Part shown: piece by piece, positions 25,799 to 33,782 of the stretch
Layout of the letters: the number at the start of each line of letters is the position of its first letter
How positions within the stretch are numbered: the first letter of the stretch is position 1
From: an uncultured Dorea sp.
Lineage (GTDB): Bacteria; Bacillota; Clostridia; Lachnospirales; Lachnospiraceae
NCBI GenBank assembly: GCA_910578455.1
Contig: CAJTQA010000024.1
Coordinates: 1 to 50,039, forward strand
Direction of reading: 5' to 3'
Length of the DNA stretch: 50,039 bases
The notes under the pieces: model-generated
Seen by the model: the letters and a program-made list of their open reading frames with translations, nothing else
What the model was told of the DNA's origin: nothing
The model's database searches: none
Made by a program: the position numbers and the translations under genes

Positions 25799-26560
25799 TT
25801 ATTTCATCAGCCTTCCGGACACTTCCCTTGTGCCGAACCCAAAAATCTGCTCTGTCTCCCTGTACTGTATCATGGCGCGGAACGTATAAAGATCCTCTGG
25901 TGTCGTAACTTTGATGTTTCCTCTCGGCCCTTCTACCAGAGTCACATTTTTTCCCAGTTTTTTCATCATGGAACATGTGTCCACGACGCCTTCATAGCCG
26001 GGATTGTCCTTCCGCATAAGCGCGTGTGCCTCCAGCACCTCCCCCAGCCGGAAACACTGAGGAGCCTGAGCCGTGTAAAAATCAGCTCTCGGCGGTATCT
26101 CGTCTATATTCCGTCCGTCTGTGCAGACAACCGGGGTCTCATAGAGCGGCGTACATGTAACGGCAGTGCCGTATCTCTCCACACATTCCAGATCCTCGTC
26201 AATCAGTTCTTTCGTAATGCACGGGCGCACCCCGTCATGGATCAGCACGACTGCGTCCGGCGTGTTGTTCTCCCTTGCCGCCTGAAGGGCATTGTAGATA
26301 GAATCAAGCCCTGTAGCTCCGCCCGGCACTATTTTTACAATTTTTGAGATCATATGCCTGTCCGCAAGTTTCCGGAGTTTCCTTATATATTCCTCCTTAC
26401 AGGATACATAAATCTCATCAATATGCGGATGCTCCTCAAAAATATCCAGCGTATGGATAATGATTGGCTTGCCGTTCACTTCAATAAACTGTTTCGGAAG
26501 TCCGGATCCCATCCTGGCTCCCACTCCTCCTGCAAATATAATCGCGATATTCTTTCCCAT
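25799..26560 (-). CDS. IspD/TarI-family cytidylyltransferase
   Basis: The protein is 253 residues from ATG 26560; GGGAG lies 9 bases upstream, and an earlier ATG at 26593 would overlap the previous gene. It has the nucleotide loop IFAGGVGARMGSGLPKQF, then HDGVRPC and a C-terminal NIKVTTPEDL, common to IspD (CDP-methylerythritol) and TarI (CDP-ribitol). Its place between an SDR gene and the exporter, in a teichoic-acid-like locus, favours a CDP-polyol enzyme over IspD. IspD would be expected elsewhere in the genome. If right, the polymer carries a second CDP-activated polyol besides glycerol. Confidence 0.85.
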   Translation of the reverse strand: MGKNIAIIFAGGVGARMGSGLPKQFIEVNGKPIIIHTLDIFEEHPHIDEIYVSCKEEYIRKLRKLADRHMISKIVKIVPGGATGLDSIYNALQAARENNTPDAVVLIHDGVRPCITKELIDEDLECVERYGTAVTCTPLYETPVVCTDGRNIDEIPPRADFYTAQAPQCFRLGEVLEAHALMRKDNPGYEGVVDTCSMMKKLGKNVTLVEGPRGNIKVTTPEDLYTFRAMIQYRETEQIFGFGTREVSGRLMK

Positions 26561-26564
26561 GCTC

Positions 26565-27605
26565 CTACTCTCCCTCAATCTCCAGATATTCAAGAGTCCT
26601 CTTAAAGCCTTCTTTTACGGAATATTTCGGGAGCCACCCGATTCCGCGGAGTTTCTCGCTGCTTAAGATGCCAAGCGTATAGGGTGCAGTTCCCTTCGTT
26701 CCTCCCTCGGGAATGTCAAATACAAGCTTAAGCCCCCGCTCCGGGTAAATGTCTACCATAATTTCTGCAAGTTCCCGGATAGAGACCTTTCCGGCCTCGT
26801 TTCCGATGTTGTAGACAGTCTCCGGAGAACTTAAAAGAATCCGGTAGAGCGCTGCCACGGCGTCACCGATGTAGGTGTATGTCCTCACCGCCGTTCCCTC
26901 GCTTTTCAGCACGATGTCCTCATTGTGAAATACATTCTTCAGGAAATCCGCCTGCACTCTTCCGTCATATATCGACATGCCGGGCCCGTATGTGTGGGCG
27001 AGCCTTGCAATCTTCGTATTCAGCCCATACTCATCGCGGAAACATACGCACATTGTTTCCGCCGCCTTCTTGCCCTCCGAATAGCAGGAACGGGGATTTA
27101 ACTGGTCTACGAACCCATAGGTGTCCTCATGGAAAAATTCCTGTCCATCCTCCGGCTGTCCGTAAACTTCTCTTGAAGAGATAAAAAGATACCCATCCGC
27201 TTTCTTTTCTCTTGCCAGGCTCAGCGTATTGAAAGTTCCAAGCGTGTTCGCCGCAATGGTCTCCACCGGCTGGCTCTGCATGATAAGAGGGCTTGCGGGA
27301 CTTGCCGCATGGATGATGTAATCCACATCTCCCTCTATGCTAAGCTTTTCCGTCACGTCGTGGGCAATCACTTCCACATCCTCCCGCTCCCTTATCTCCT
27401 GCGGCAGCTTTGAAACATTCCTGAGCATCGCCAGCACGCGGATTCCATAGGAACGCCTGTCATTGAGCATCGTCAGCGCATGCAGCATGTATGTGCCGAT
27501 CATTCCGCTTGCCCCCGTGATAAGAACCCGCTTTCCTTTTAACTTTTCCCATTCAATATCCTCTCCGATAATCGTTTCCAGATCCTCTTCAAAAACTCTG
27601 TTCAT
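26565..27605 (-). CDS. NAD-dependent epimerase/dehydratase (extended SDR)
   Basis: The 346-residue protein has a Rossmann TGASGMIGTY near residues 30-39, an SSREVYG strand, and YSEGK as the catalytic YxxxK. This is the extended SDR layout of sugar-nucleotide epimerases and dehydratases. GGAGG precedes ATG 27605. It ends 4 bases before the IspD/TarI-like start, so the two are translationally close and probably act in one path. It may make or reduce the sugar or polyol phosphate that the cytidylyltransferase activates, but the canonical TarJ is a different (alcohol dehydrogenase) family. Confidence 0.85.
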   Translation of the reverse strand: MNRVFEEDLETIIGEDIEWEKLKGKRVLITGASGMIGTYMLHALTMLNDRRSYGIRVLAMLRNVSKLPQEIREREDVEVIAHDVTEKLSIEGDVDYIIHAASPASPLIMQSQPVETIAANTLGTFNTLSLAREKKADGYLFISSREVYGQPEDGQEFFHEDTYGFVDQLNPRSCYSEGKKAAETMCVCFRDEYGLNTKIARLAHTYGPGMSIYDGRVQADFLKNVFHNEDIVLKSEGTAVRTYTYIGDAVAALYRILLSSPETVYNIGNEAGKVSIRELAEIMVDIYPERGLKLVFDIPEGGTKGTAPYTLGILSSEKLRGIGWLPKYSVKEGFKRTLEYLEIEGE

Positions 27606-27630
27606 ATCCGTCCTCCAATTTCTTCTCTTT

Positions 27631-28776
27631 CTACATCAATGAAAATACAAAATCTACAATATCTTTTGTAGCATGCTTCGTAGGAGCTACATACTTTTCT
27701 GCAAACTTTCCAAGCGCCTCCATATCATATCCGCCGTCAGTTTCCGCTGATTCAACCGCCGACGCAATCTCCCGGGCATCGCCTGATATCGGGCCGGGAA
27801 GCTCCTTATAATAGTCTATCGCCAGGCCTCTTCCATCCGTGTAGAGATCCATGTCAAAATTATAAAAAAACAGCGGAATGCGCCGCACCGCAGCCTCATA
27901 CACGATACAGGAATAATCGCTGACCACATAATCAGCCACGAACAGCATGTCAAAACTTGAAAACTCATCTGCCGTAGCAATCTCTTCTCCCGCACATGTC
28001 TTAGACAAAGGATGCAGTTTCGCCACAAAACAATATTTCTCATGGTCCACAGCCATTTCAAGCTCCTTCAGCGCCCGGGCAAATGCCTCCTCATTCTTAC
28101 GGAACGTCGGGCAATAGAGAATCACAGGTTTTTCTTTAAACTCCGGATATATGCCGTAAATCTTCTCCCGGACCCGCTCTTCATACTTCTCACTATTCAG
28201 CAGGTCAAGCCGGGGAAGGGGCATGGTCATAATCTTGGCCGCATCATACCCAAAGCCGCTGGCAAGATGGTCTTTATAAGCGTCGGAGCTTGCGAAAATA
28301 TGATCATAATTCCGGTGCATCTTCATTGCATATGCAATCTCGCTCTTGCTCCCTTCTTCCGTATCAAGAGACGTATAGCCGAACTTCTTCATCGTTCCCA
28401 TAGAGTGCCACATCTGTATGACTTTCAAGTCTTTCCTGTGGTTCAATATGCTCACAACGATACAGTAACTGTCCAGTATGACAACCTTCGAGGTTGCGAT
28501 ATGGAACATCTGTACAAGCATATGAAAACCATACTTTATCTTATCCGACATCGAAGAAGCCGCCCCTCCATCTAAAGTATGGCACAAAAGCACGACTTTC
28601 ACTCTTTCATCCCTGAGTTTTATCCCTTTTCTCACCATCAGGAATTCGTCCGACGGCTTATTAGCCTGTCGGCTCAGCATCGTGACCTTTTTCCTCACCG
28701 GCAGAAATTTCATAAAAGCATACACTGCATTCAGAACAGCAGTTCCAGCCTTTATGATCCCAATCTTAATTTTCAT
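27631..28776 (-). CDS. CDP-glycerol glycerophosphotransferase-family protein (first copy)
   Basis: The protein is about 381 residues, shorter than the other two copies and close to TagB length. Blocks seen: KVIQMWHSMGTMKKFG, CPTFRKNE, KLHPLSK and VSDYSCIVYEAAVRRIPLFFYNFD. The start is ATG 28776 or the adjacent ATG 28779; both overlap the end of the sugar-transferase gene, so the pair is translationally coupled. As the first transferase after the initiating sugar transferase, it is the best candidate for the primase that adds the first polyol phosphate. Confidence 0.88.
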   Translation of the reverse strand: MKIKIGIIKAGTAVLNAVYAFMKFLPVRKKVTMLSRQANKPSDEFLMVRKGIKLRDERVKVVLLCHTLDGGAASSMSDKIKYGFHMLVQMFHIATSKVVILDSYCIVVSILNHRKDLKVIQMWHSMGTMKKFGYTSLDTEEGSKSEIAYAMKMHRNYDHIFASSDAYKDHLASGFGYDAAKIMTMPLPRLDLLNSEKYEERVREKIYGIYPEFKEKPVILYCPTFRKNEEAFARALKELEMAVDHEKYCFVAKLHPLSKTCAGEEIATADEFSSFDMLFVADYVVSDYSCIVYEAAVRRIPLFFYNFDMDLYTDGRGLAIDYYKELPGPISGDAREIASAVESAETDGGYDMEALGKFAEKYVAPTKHATKDIVDFVFSLM

Positions 28777-30163
28777 CATCTTTTTTTTCTTCCCACTTTT
28801 CAAATTTATATGGACAGTGCTTGCTTTTCCCTCCAAACGCTTCCGTACTGTCCTTTTTCAGGAGAACGATCACAGTCTGGAAGATCAGCTGGATATCCTT
28901 CAATATACTGAACTGCTCGATATACATCATATCCATGACCAGTTTGTCTTTCGGCGTTGTATTATATTTTCCCGTAATCTGGGCATATCCCGTAAGTCCT
29001 GCCTTTACCCGCAGCCTGTACTTGAACTCCGGCAGCTCGTCCGTGTATTCCTCCACATTCTTAAGCATCTCAGGCCGGGGGCCCACAAGGGTCATATCCC
29101 CTTTCAGCACATTAAGAAGCTGGGGCAGCTCGTCAATCCTTGTCCTTCTTAAGAACTTTCCTACCTTCGTGATGCGGTCGTCATCTTTTGTGGCAGAATG
29201 GTTGTCGTCATTTGGTTTCATCGTCCGCAGCTTATACACATCGAACTGTTTTCCGTGGATAGTGGCGCGCTTTTGCTTAAAGAGCACGGAACCGCCGTCC
29301 TCCACCTTAATTGCCGCCATGGCACACAGCCAGACCGGCGCCGAGAGAATCCCGAATCCCAGGGAGAATGCGATATCCATGATACGTTTCACGATCCTCT
29401 GCTCCATGGTGAGGGATTTTACATTGCGGTTAAATAAATATACGTCGTCCAGCACATACTGCTTTGCGTTAAGCTCCATGATATCTTCTATCTCGGGGTT
29501 GAAATAGACGTTCACCTTATAGCGGTAGCACCAGCGCATAATGTCAGTGCGGGCCTCCACCGGCACATCATACACAAACACGGTCTCCGCGGCTTTAATC
29601 TGTCTTTTGATCTGGTCGCTGCGATAGTCCAGTACCGATGACACCTGGTACTGTTTTTTAAACCTCTGCATGGCAAACACAATCTCATCCAGACTCCTCT
29701 GGGATGAGGTGATCACACAGCACTTTTCCGGCTCATGAATCAGGAAAAAAAGCCAATTCCCAAAATAAGCAAAAAAGATGATCACAGCAATCTGCTCCGC
29801 AAACGCCAGCACAAGCAGCCCAAGGCTCAAAAAACGGAACCCATAGACATTGGGCTGGTTCGTTCTCATGATCATGAGCTGTACATAGGTGATGATGTCC
29901 GTACAGGCTACCGCAAGGGCAAGCGAGTAGATAATAGGCTTGCTCTTCCTGCGCCCCACGTCATATCTCCCATATACTGACAAAAACAATAAACCCACGA
30001 CGGCAAACGTTGACACCGTAATACCAAGCGTTCTCGACAGGCGGGTCAGGCCGATGCTGTCTTTTCCCATTACATGCAGAAAAGCAAACATCAATGTTAT
30101 ATAAAAAACAAATTTAATAAACAGCCACATGGTTGTCTCAAATTTATGCAGATGCTTTTTCAT
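28766..30163 (-). CDS. Polyprenyl-phosphate sugar phosphotransferase (WcaJ/initiator type)
   Basis: The protein is 465 residues from ATG 30163, with GGAGG just upstream. Four to five N-terminal membrane segments (to about residue 150) are followed by a Rossmann-like middle and a C-terminal bacterial sugar transferase domain. That domain has RIMDIAFSLGFGI, QKRATIHGKQFDVYKLRTM, RRTRIDELPQLLNVLKGDM and GLTGYAQITGKYN, all classical. It moves a sugar 1-phosphate from UDP-sugar to undecaprenyl phosphate, starting the lipid-linked polymer. It is the promoter-proximal gene of the operon. Classical wall teichoic acid starts with TagO; this enzyme implies a different linkage or start unit. Confidence 0.93.
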   Translation of the reverse strand: MKKHLHKFETTMWLFIKFVFYITLMFAFLHVMGKDSIGLTRLSRTLGITVSTFAVVGLLFLSVYGRYDVGRRKSKPIIYSLALAVACTDIITYVQLMIMRTNQPNVYGFRFLSLGLLVLAFAEQIAVIIFFAYFGNWLFFLIHEPEKCCVITSSQRSLDEIVFAMQRFKKQYQVSSVLDYRSDQIKRQIKAAETVFVYDVPVEARTDIMRWCYRYKVNVYFNPEIEDIMELNAKQYVLDDVYLFNRNVKSLTMEQRIVKRIMDIAFSLGFGILSAPVWLCAMAAIKVEDGGSVLFKQKRATIHGKQFDVYKLRTMKPNDDNHSATKDDDRITKVGKFLRRTRIDELPQLLNVLKGDMTLVGPRPEMLKNVEEYTDELPEFKYRLRVKAGLTGYAQITGKYNTTPKDKLVMDMMYIEQFSILKDIQLIFQTVIVLLKKDSTEAFGGKSKHCPYKFEKWEEKKDDEN

Positions 30164-30214
30164 AGTTCCTCCAAAGCAGACTTTAATACTATATTTACAG
30201 TTATAGCTCATAAC

Positions 30215-30243
30215 ATTATAAACGAATATCCCTCTTATTTCAA
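30215..30243 (-). promoter_or_regulatory. Promoter of the wall-polymer operon
   Basis: On the minus strand TTGAAA (30238-30243) and a perfect TATAAT (30215-30220) are exactly 17 bases apart. The predicted start leaves a leader of about 45 bases before ATG 30163. The -35 lies inside the hairpin that ends the upstream glucosaminidase gene. Confidence 0.75.
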
Positions 30244-30256
30244 GCAATAAGAGGGA
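30231..30256 (-). terminator. Hairpin downstream of the glucosaminidase gene
   Basis: A 10-bp stem (CCCTCTTATT with AATAAGAGGG) has a six-base loop. On the minus strand only a weak T stretch follows. It is probably the glucosaminidase terminator, and its sequence overlaps the -35 of the next promoter. Confidence 0.55.
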
Positions 30257-30274
30257 TACTGTCGATTTTCCTTG

Positions 30275-32716
30275 TTATTTCCGTTTTCCTTTCACGCCCG
30301 GAGTCGTGTATGCGCCTTTATAAATCCCGCTGCACGCCCTTGCCGTGTAATAATATGTCACTCCTTTTTTCGCCTTTTTGTCCGTGTAAGTCACTTTGCT
30401 TCCACCCTTGACCGTGGCAATCTTTGTGTATTTGCCTCCAGGTTTCTTCCGGTAAATATCATAAGTCACTGCGCTCTTAACCTTTTTCCAAGTAACCTTC
30501 ACCCCGGACTTGCTGCCCTTTGCCGATACCATGGAAGGATTCGTAAGACGCCGGATCGTAAGCCCTTTTTTGTCGTAACTGCTTGTCTTGCTGCCATTGT
30601 ACGCCCGCACGGTGTACACATGCTTTTTCCCTGCTGCCATTGACTTATCTGTATATTTTACCGTGGAGCCGGACGTAATCTTCTTGATCCTCTTCCAGCC
30701 GCCCCCGCTCTTGCGGTAGACATAATATCCTTTTGCTGCCGACACCTTTTTCCATTTTATCACGATGCCGGACTTGCTGTTAGAGACAGAGGAAAGTTTC
30801 GGCTGCCCGAGAGAAGAGGCTTGGGATGCAGCGCCGCTCACCGCAATGCCGACAGCGTCCATAAGCCTTCCGGAACCTGTAACCGCATAGATTATGCAGT
30901 TTCCGGCTTTCACCCCTTTTACTTTTCCCGCGCCGTCCACCGTCGCCACCGCCGGATTGCTAGTCTCATAATAGACCTTTCCCCCGCCCGAGGATACAGA
31001 TGCGCTCAACTGTTTCTCTGCTCCCGCCTTAACGGTACTGTCCGTATCCGGCTGCACATACCTGGAAGAGATATATCCGCTCTTTCCTCCGTACGACACC
31101 TTATACCAGTAGGGATTCTTCTCCTGGTTGGTGACAGATACATCCATGTCCGTATGCACCGCTCCGGAAAGCGTGACGGTCTTTCCCTCCGGTACTGTTC
31201 CCAGGGAAGAATATCCCGAAGACGGACCTTTCCGCAACGTCACATCCGCAGTCGCCTTCCCGGTCTTTACGGACTTTTTAATTGTCACTCCCGCAGTCTG
31301 GAACGGCATATCTTTGTACACCGGGATGTAAAACACATTCGCATTGTTCACAATACCCATGTTACTGTAGGCATTATAAGTCGTCTTAGCCTCCGATGCC
31401 GCAGCTGTCAGGTTCTGCATGTACTGATGCTGGTAATACGGGGACGATATCGTATTGAACTTCTGGTAGTATACCGTGTTCTGCCCCCTGGCTATATAGG
31501 CGCTGGCAAGATACTGCGCGCCACCGTCAATGGCTTTTACCGGGGAATTCCACGGCCTCCCGTAGCCGCTTTTGCCTTTGGCATAAGTCAGCCCGTTGGC
31601 AATGGCGGAACCGGTGCTGGTAGAATACGCCCCTATATTATAGAAATTATAATACCCCCGATAGGATTTGCCCCCATAAGAATAATTCCCGGAGATACTG
31701 CCGTTTTTCAGGTTTCCTCCCGTCTCCTGCCGTATTTTCGCCGCCAGGAACAGCGGACTCACCTTCGTTCTCTGCCCCGCGGCGTAAACTGCCTGGGAAT
31801 ATGTGAGGCTAAGAGGCACTGTACTGCCGTTTGTATCTATATAAGATATTTTATTGCTGCTGCCAAGATCCGTTCCCTTCAGCACATTCTGCACTCCTGC
31901 CAGCTGATGATACCCCGCATTGTAATTGAGCGCTTCAAACATGTAGATATAATTGTCTGTCAGGAAATTCCTCGGATCCGCATAGTATGCCACCGCCGGC
32001 TTGCTTGCCGATACCCATGTGGAACCGTCCTTCGGTATATATGTACCCTTGGACGCATTATAATCCGTCTCCGCCTTGCTCAGCAGTATTCCTTCCGACG
32101 TCTTCGGAAGAAGGCTTCTGTTTGCTCCCGATGTGGAGGACGACACACTCTCTGCCGCCACTACGTCATTCCACTTAAGAGAGCTGTTCATAGCGACAAA
32201 TATCCAGTTTGGATGCTTTGCATGGAGCTGTTTTAAGTATGTCTGGTAAGATGCCGGAAACTTTGCAAGCTCCGTGCTGTAGCTGCCCACCGCCTGAGTT
32301 CTCGCCTGGCGCAGCAGCTTTTCATACTCATCCAGCAATGCCTGGGTAGCCGCATCCGGCGCTCCTTCCCCGTCCGGCATATCTCCGGGCTCTGCCGCCG
32401 GCAGCTCGTCTCTTTCTTCCTGCGGCTGCTCCGCCTGATTGCTTTCTGCAGGCCCACGGCCTTCCGCCGCATCTTCTTCCTTACCGTCCTCACTGCCTGA
32501 ATCCAAAGTTTCGCTCAGCCCGCCGTCCGGCAGCCCGCCAGCCGGCTGGCCGTCCTCCGTAAGATTTTCTTCTTCGGCTCCGGCCCCATCGGAAACCGTG
32601 CTTTCTTCCTGCACCGTATTCTGAATATCCCCGGCGCTGACTGCCATGCTGCTAATCAGGCACCCCGCCAGAACCGCAGACAGCATTCTGCGTACTTTTC
32701 TTAATTTCAAATTCAT
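30275..32716 (-). CDS. Secreted glucosaminidase-type autolysin with SH3, Ig-like and FN3 domains
   Basis: The protein is about 813 residues. Order: signal peptide, acidic Glu/Asp/Gly linker, then a glucosaminidase-like region (about 150-460) with PLFLAAKIRQETGGN, whose Glu is the likely acid catalyst, and YYNFYNIGAY. A bacterial SH3 follows (ATADVTLRKGPSSGYSSLGTV), then a Big_2-like segment (NPAVATVDGAGKVKGVKAG), then two FN3-like domains. It would cut the glycan strands of peptidoglycan (GH73-like). ATG 32716 has GGGGAG 2 bases upstream, which is close; an ATG at 32743 has no better site. It shares its modular design with the L,D-transpeptidase and M15 proteins on the far side of the polymer genes. 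Confidence 0.88.
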   Translation of the reverse strand: MNLKLRKVRRMLSAVLAGCLISSMAVSAGDIQNTVQEESTVSDGAGAEEENLTEDGQPAGGLPDGGLSETLDSGSEDGKEEDAAEGRGPAESNQAEQPQEERDELPAAEPGDMPDGEGAPDAATQALLDEYEKLLRQARTQAVGSYSTELAKFPASYQTYLKQLHAKHPNWIFVAMNSSLKWNDVVAAESVSSSTSGANRSLLPKTSEGILLSKAETDYNASKGTYIPKDGSTWVSASKPAVAYYADPRNFLTDNYIYMFEALNYNAGYHQLAGVQNVLKGTDLGSSNKISYIDTNGSTVPLSLTYSQAVYAAGQRTKVSPLFLAAKIRQETGGNLKNGSISGNYSYGGKSYRGYYNFYNIGAYSTSTGSAIANGLTYAKGKSGYGRPWNSPVKAIDGGAQYLASAYIARGQNTVYYQKFNTISSPYYQHQYMQNLTAAASEAKTTYNAYSNMGIVNNANVFYIPVYKDMPFQTAGVTIKKSVKTGKATADVTLRKGPSSGYSSLGTVPEGKTVTLSGAVHTDMDVSVTNQEKNPYWYKVSYGGKSGYISSRYVQPDTDSTVKAGAEKQLSASVSSGGGKVYYETSNPAVATVDGAGKVKGVKAGNCIIYAVTGSGRLMDAVGIAVSGAASQASSLGQPKLSSVSNSKSGIVIKWKKVSAAKGYYVYRKSGGGWKRIKKITSGSTVKYTDKSMAAGKKHVYTVRAYNGSKTSSYDKKGLTIRRLTNPSMVSAKGSKSGVKVTWKKVKSAVTYDIYRKKPGGKYTKIATVKGGSKVTYTDKKAKKGVTYYYTARACSGIYKGAYTTPGVKGKRK

Positions 32717-32774
32717 CACTCCCCTGTTTTTTTCAGAATGCATCCCCTAACATAGCCCGTCCAGACAGAGCAGG

Positions 32775-33707
32775 CTAATATAGTTTCCCCGGATACATCC
32801 CTTTTTCGATCAGGCCGCGGATTGCCCTCACAACCGCCGCCTTGTCTTCTTTATACGTTACGCCAAACCATCTGTCATGGGATGGCAGCACTTTCACCCG
32901 TGCCTCCTTCTTTCCCAGCATGTCTCCGATAATCTGCGGGAGAAGGTACTCCTTTTTCAGTTCGTTTCCGTCCAGATTGGCAAGAAACTCTTCAAACCCC
33001 TGTTCTAATTTCCCGAAAAACTGCGGGGGCAGCCCCCACATATTCATAGACACGGAGGAATCAAGTGAAATCTTTATCTCCCTTCCGTCCCTCAGGGCCG
33101 ACGCATACCCGTCTTTTCCCGTAATGTCATAAGTCTCCTCTATGTCAGTGAGCATAGATTCCTTATTGACGCAGCAGACGCCCCTTGTCACCGTTCCGTT
33201 TTCGCTCAGTGTATTCTTTAGCACAAACCCGGCCATGCAGATATCCATAATTCCCGGCTCGCCGACGGTTTCTGCGTTCCGGCAGGACAGATGTCCGTAG
33301 ATTGCACGGTACGCTTCTTTTCCGTAATAATCGTCCGCATTGATGACGAGAAACGGCTCCTTCACAATATCCTTGCAGCTAAGGACTGCCTGCCCGGTTC
33401 CCCACGGCTTTTTTCGGTCTTTCCATCTTCCTTTATATTCCTCCGGGATATCCCCCAGCTCCTGGTATGCATAAGCCACATTCACTTTCTTTTCAATCCT
33501 GCTGCCGATAATCCTCTTAAAATCCTCTTCCAGGTTTTTTCGGATTACAAACACAACTTTGTTAAAGCCTGCCTCCACAGCATCGTGGATCGAATAGTCC
33601 ATGATAATCTCCCCGTTAGGCCCTACCGGCTCCAGCTGCTTGATGCCGCCGCCGAACCTGCTCCCAATCCCCGCCGCCATAATGACAAGCGTCATATCTT
33701 TTTTCAC
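32775..33707 (-). CDS. Sugar-phosphate nucleotidyltransferase-like protein
   Basis: The protein is 310 residues from a GTG at 33707, which has AAAGGAG 7 bases upstream; the in-frame ATG at 33695 lies farther, and an ATG at 33749 has no site. The N-terminus has the nucleotide loop VIMAAGIGSRFGGGIKQLEPVG and then VINADDYYG, as in GlmU/RmlA-like NTP transferases. Such enzymes join a sugar 1-phosphate or alike to a nucleotide. It lies between the LCP gene and the glucosaminidase gene, so it may supply a precursor for the surface polymer. The substrate cannot be read from motifs. Confidence 0.85.
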   Translation of the reverse strand: MKKDMTLVIMAAGIGSRFGGGIKQLEPVGPNGEIIMDYSIHDAVEAGFNKVVFVIRKNLEEDFKRIIGSRIEKKVNVAYAYQELGDIPEEYKGRWKDRKKPWGTGQAVLSCKDIVKEPFLVINADDYYGKEAYRAIYGHLSCRNAETVGEPGIMDICMAGFVLKNTLSENGTVTRGVCCVNKESMLTDIEETYDITGKDGYASALRDGREIKISLDSSVSMNMWGLPPQFFGKLEQGFEEFLANLDGNELKKEYLLPQIIGDMLGKKEARVKVLPSHDRWFGVTYKEDKAAVVRAIRGLIEKGMYPGKLY

Positions 33708-33782
33708 CAGGGAACTCCTTTGTGCGCCATTTCTTCCGTCCTCGTTCATTTTACCTGATTTCCCTTTCTTTTGTCTACAAGA

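Noticed and set aside
25349..26347. A 332-codon plus-strand open frame
   Set aside because: It spans antisense across tagG and the cytidylyltransferase gene, both well supported.
30821..32236. A 471-codon plus-strand open frame
   Set aside because: It lies antisense within the glucosaminidase gene, whose signal peptide and domains are clear.
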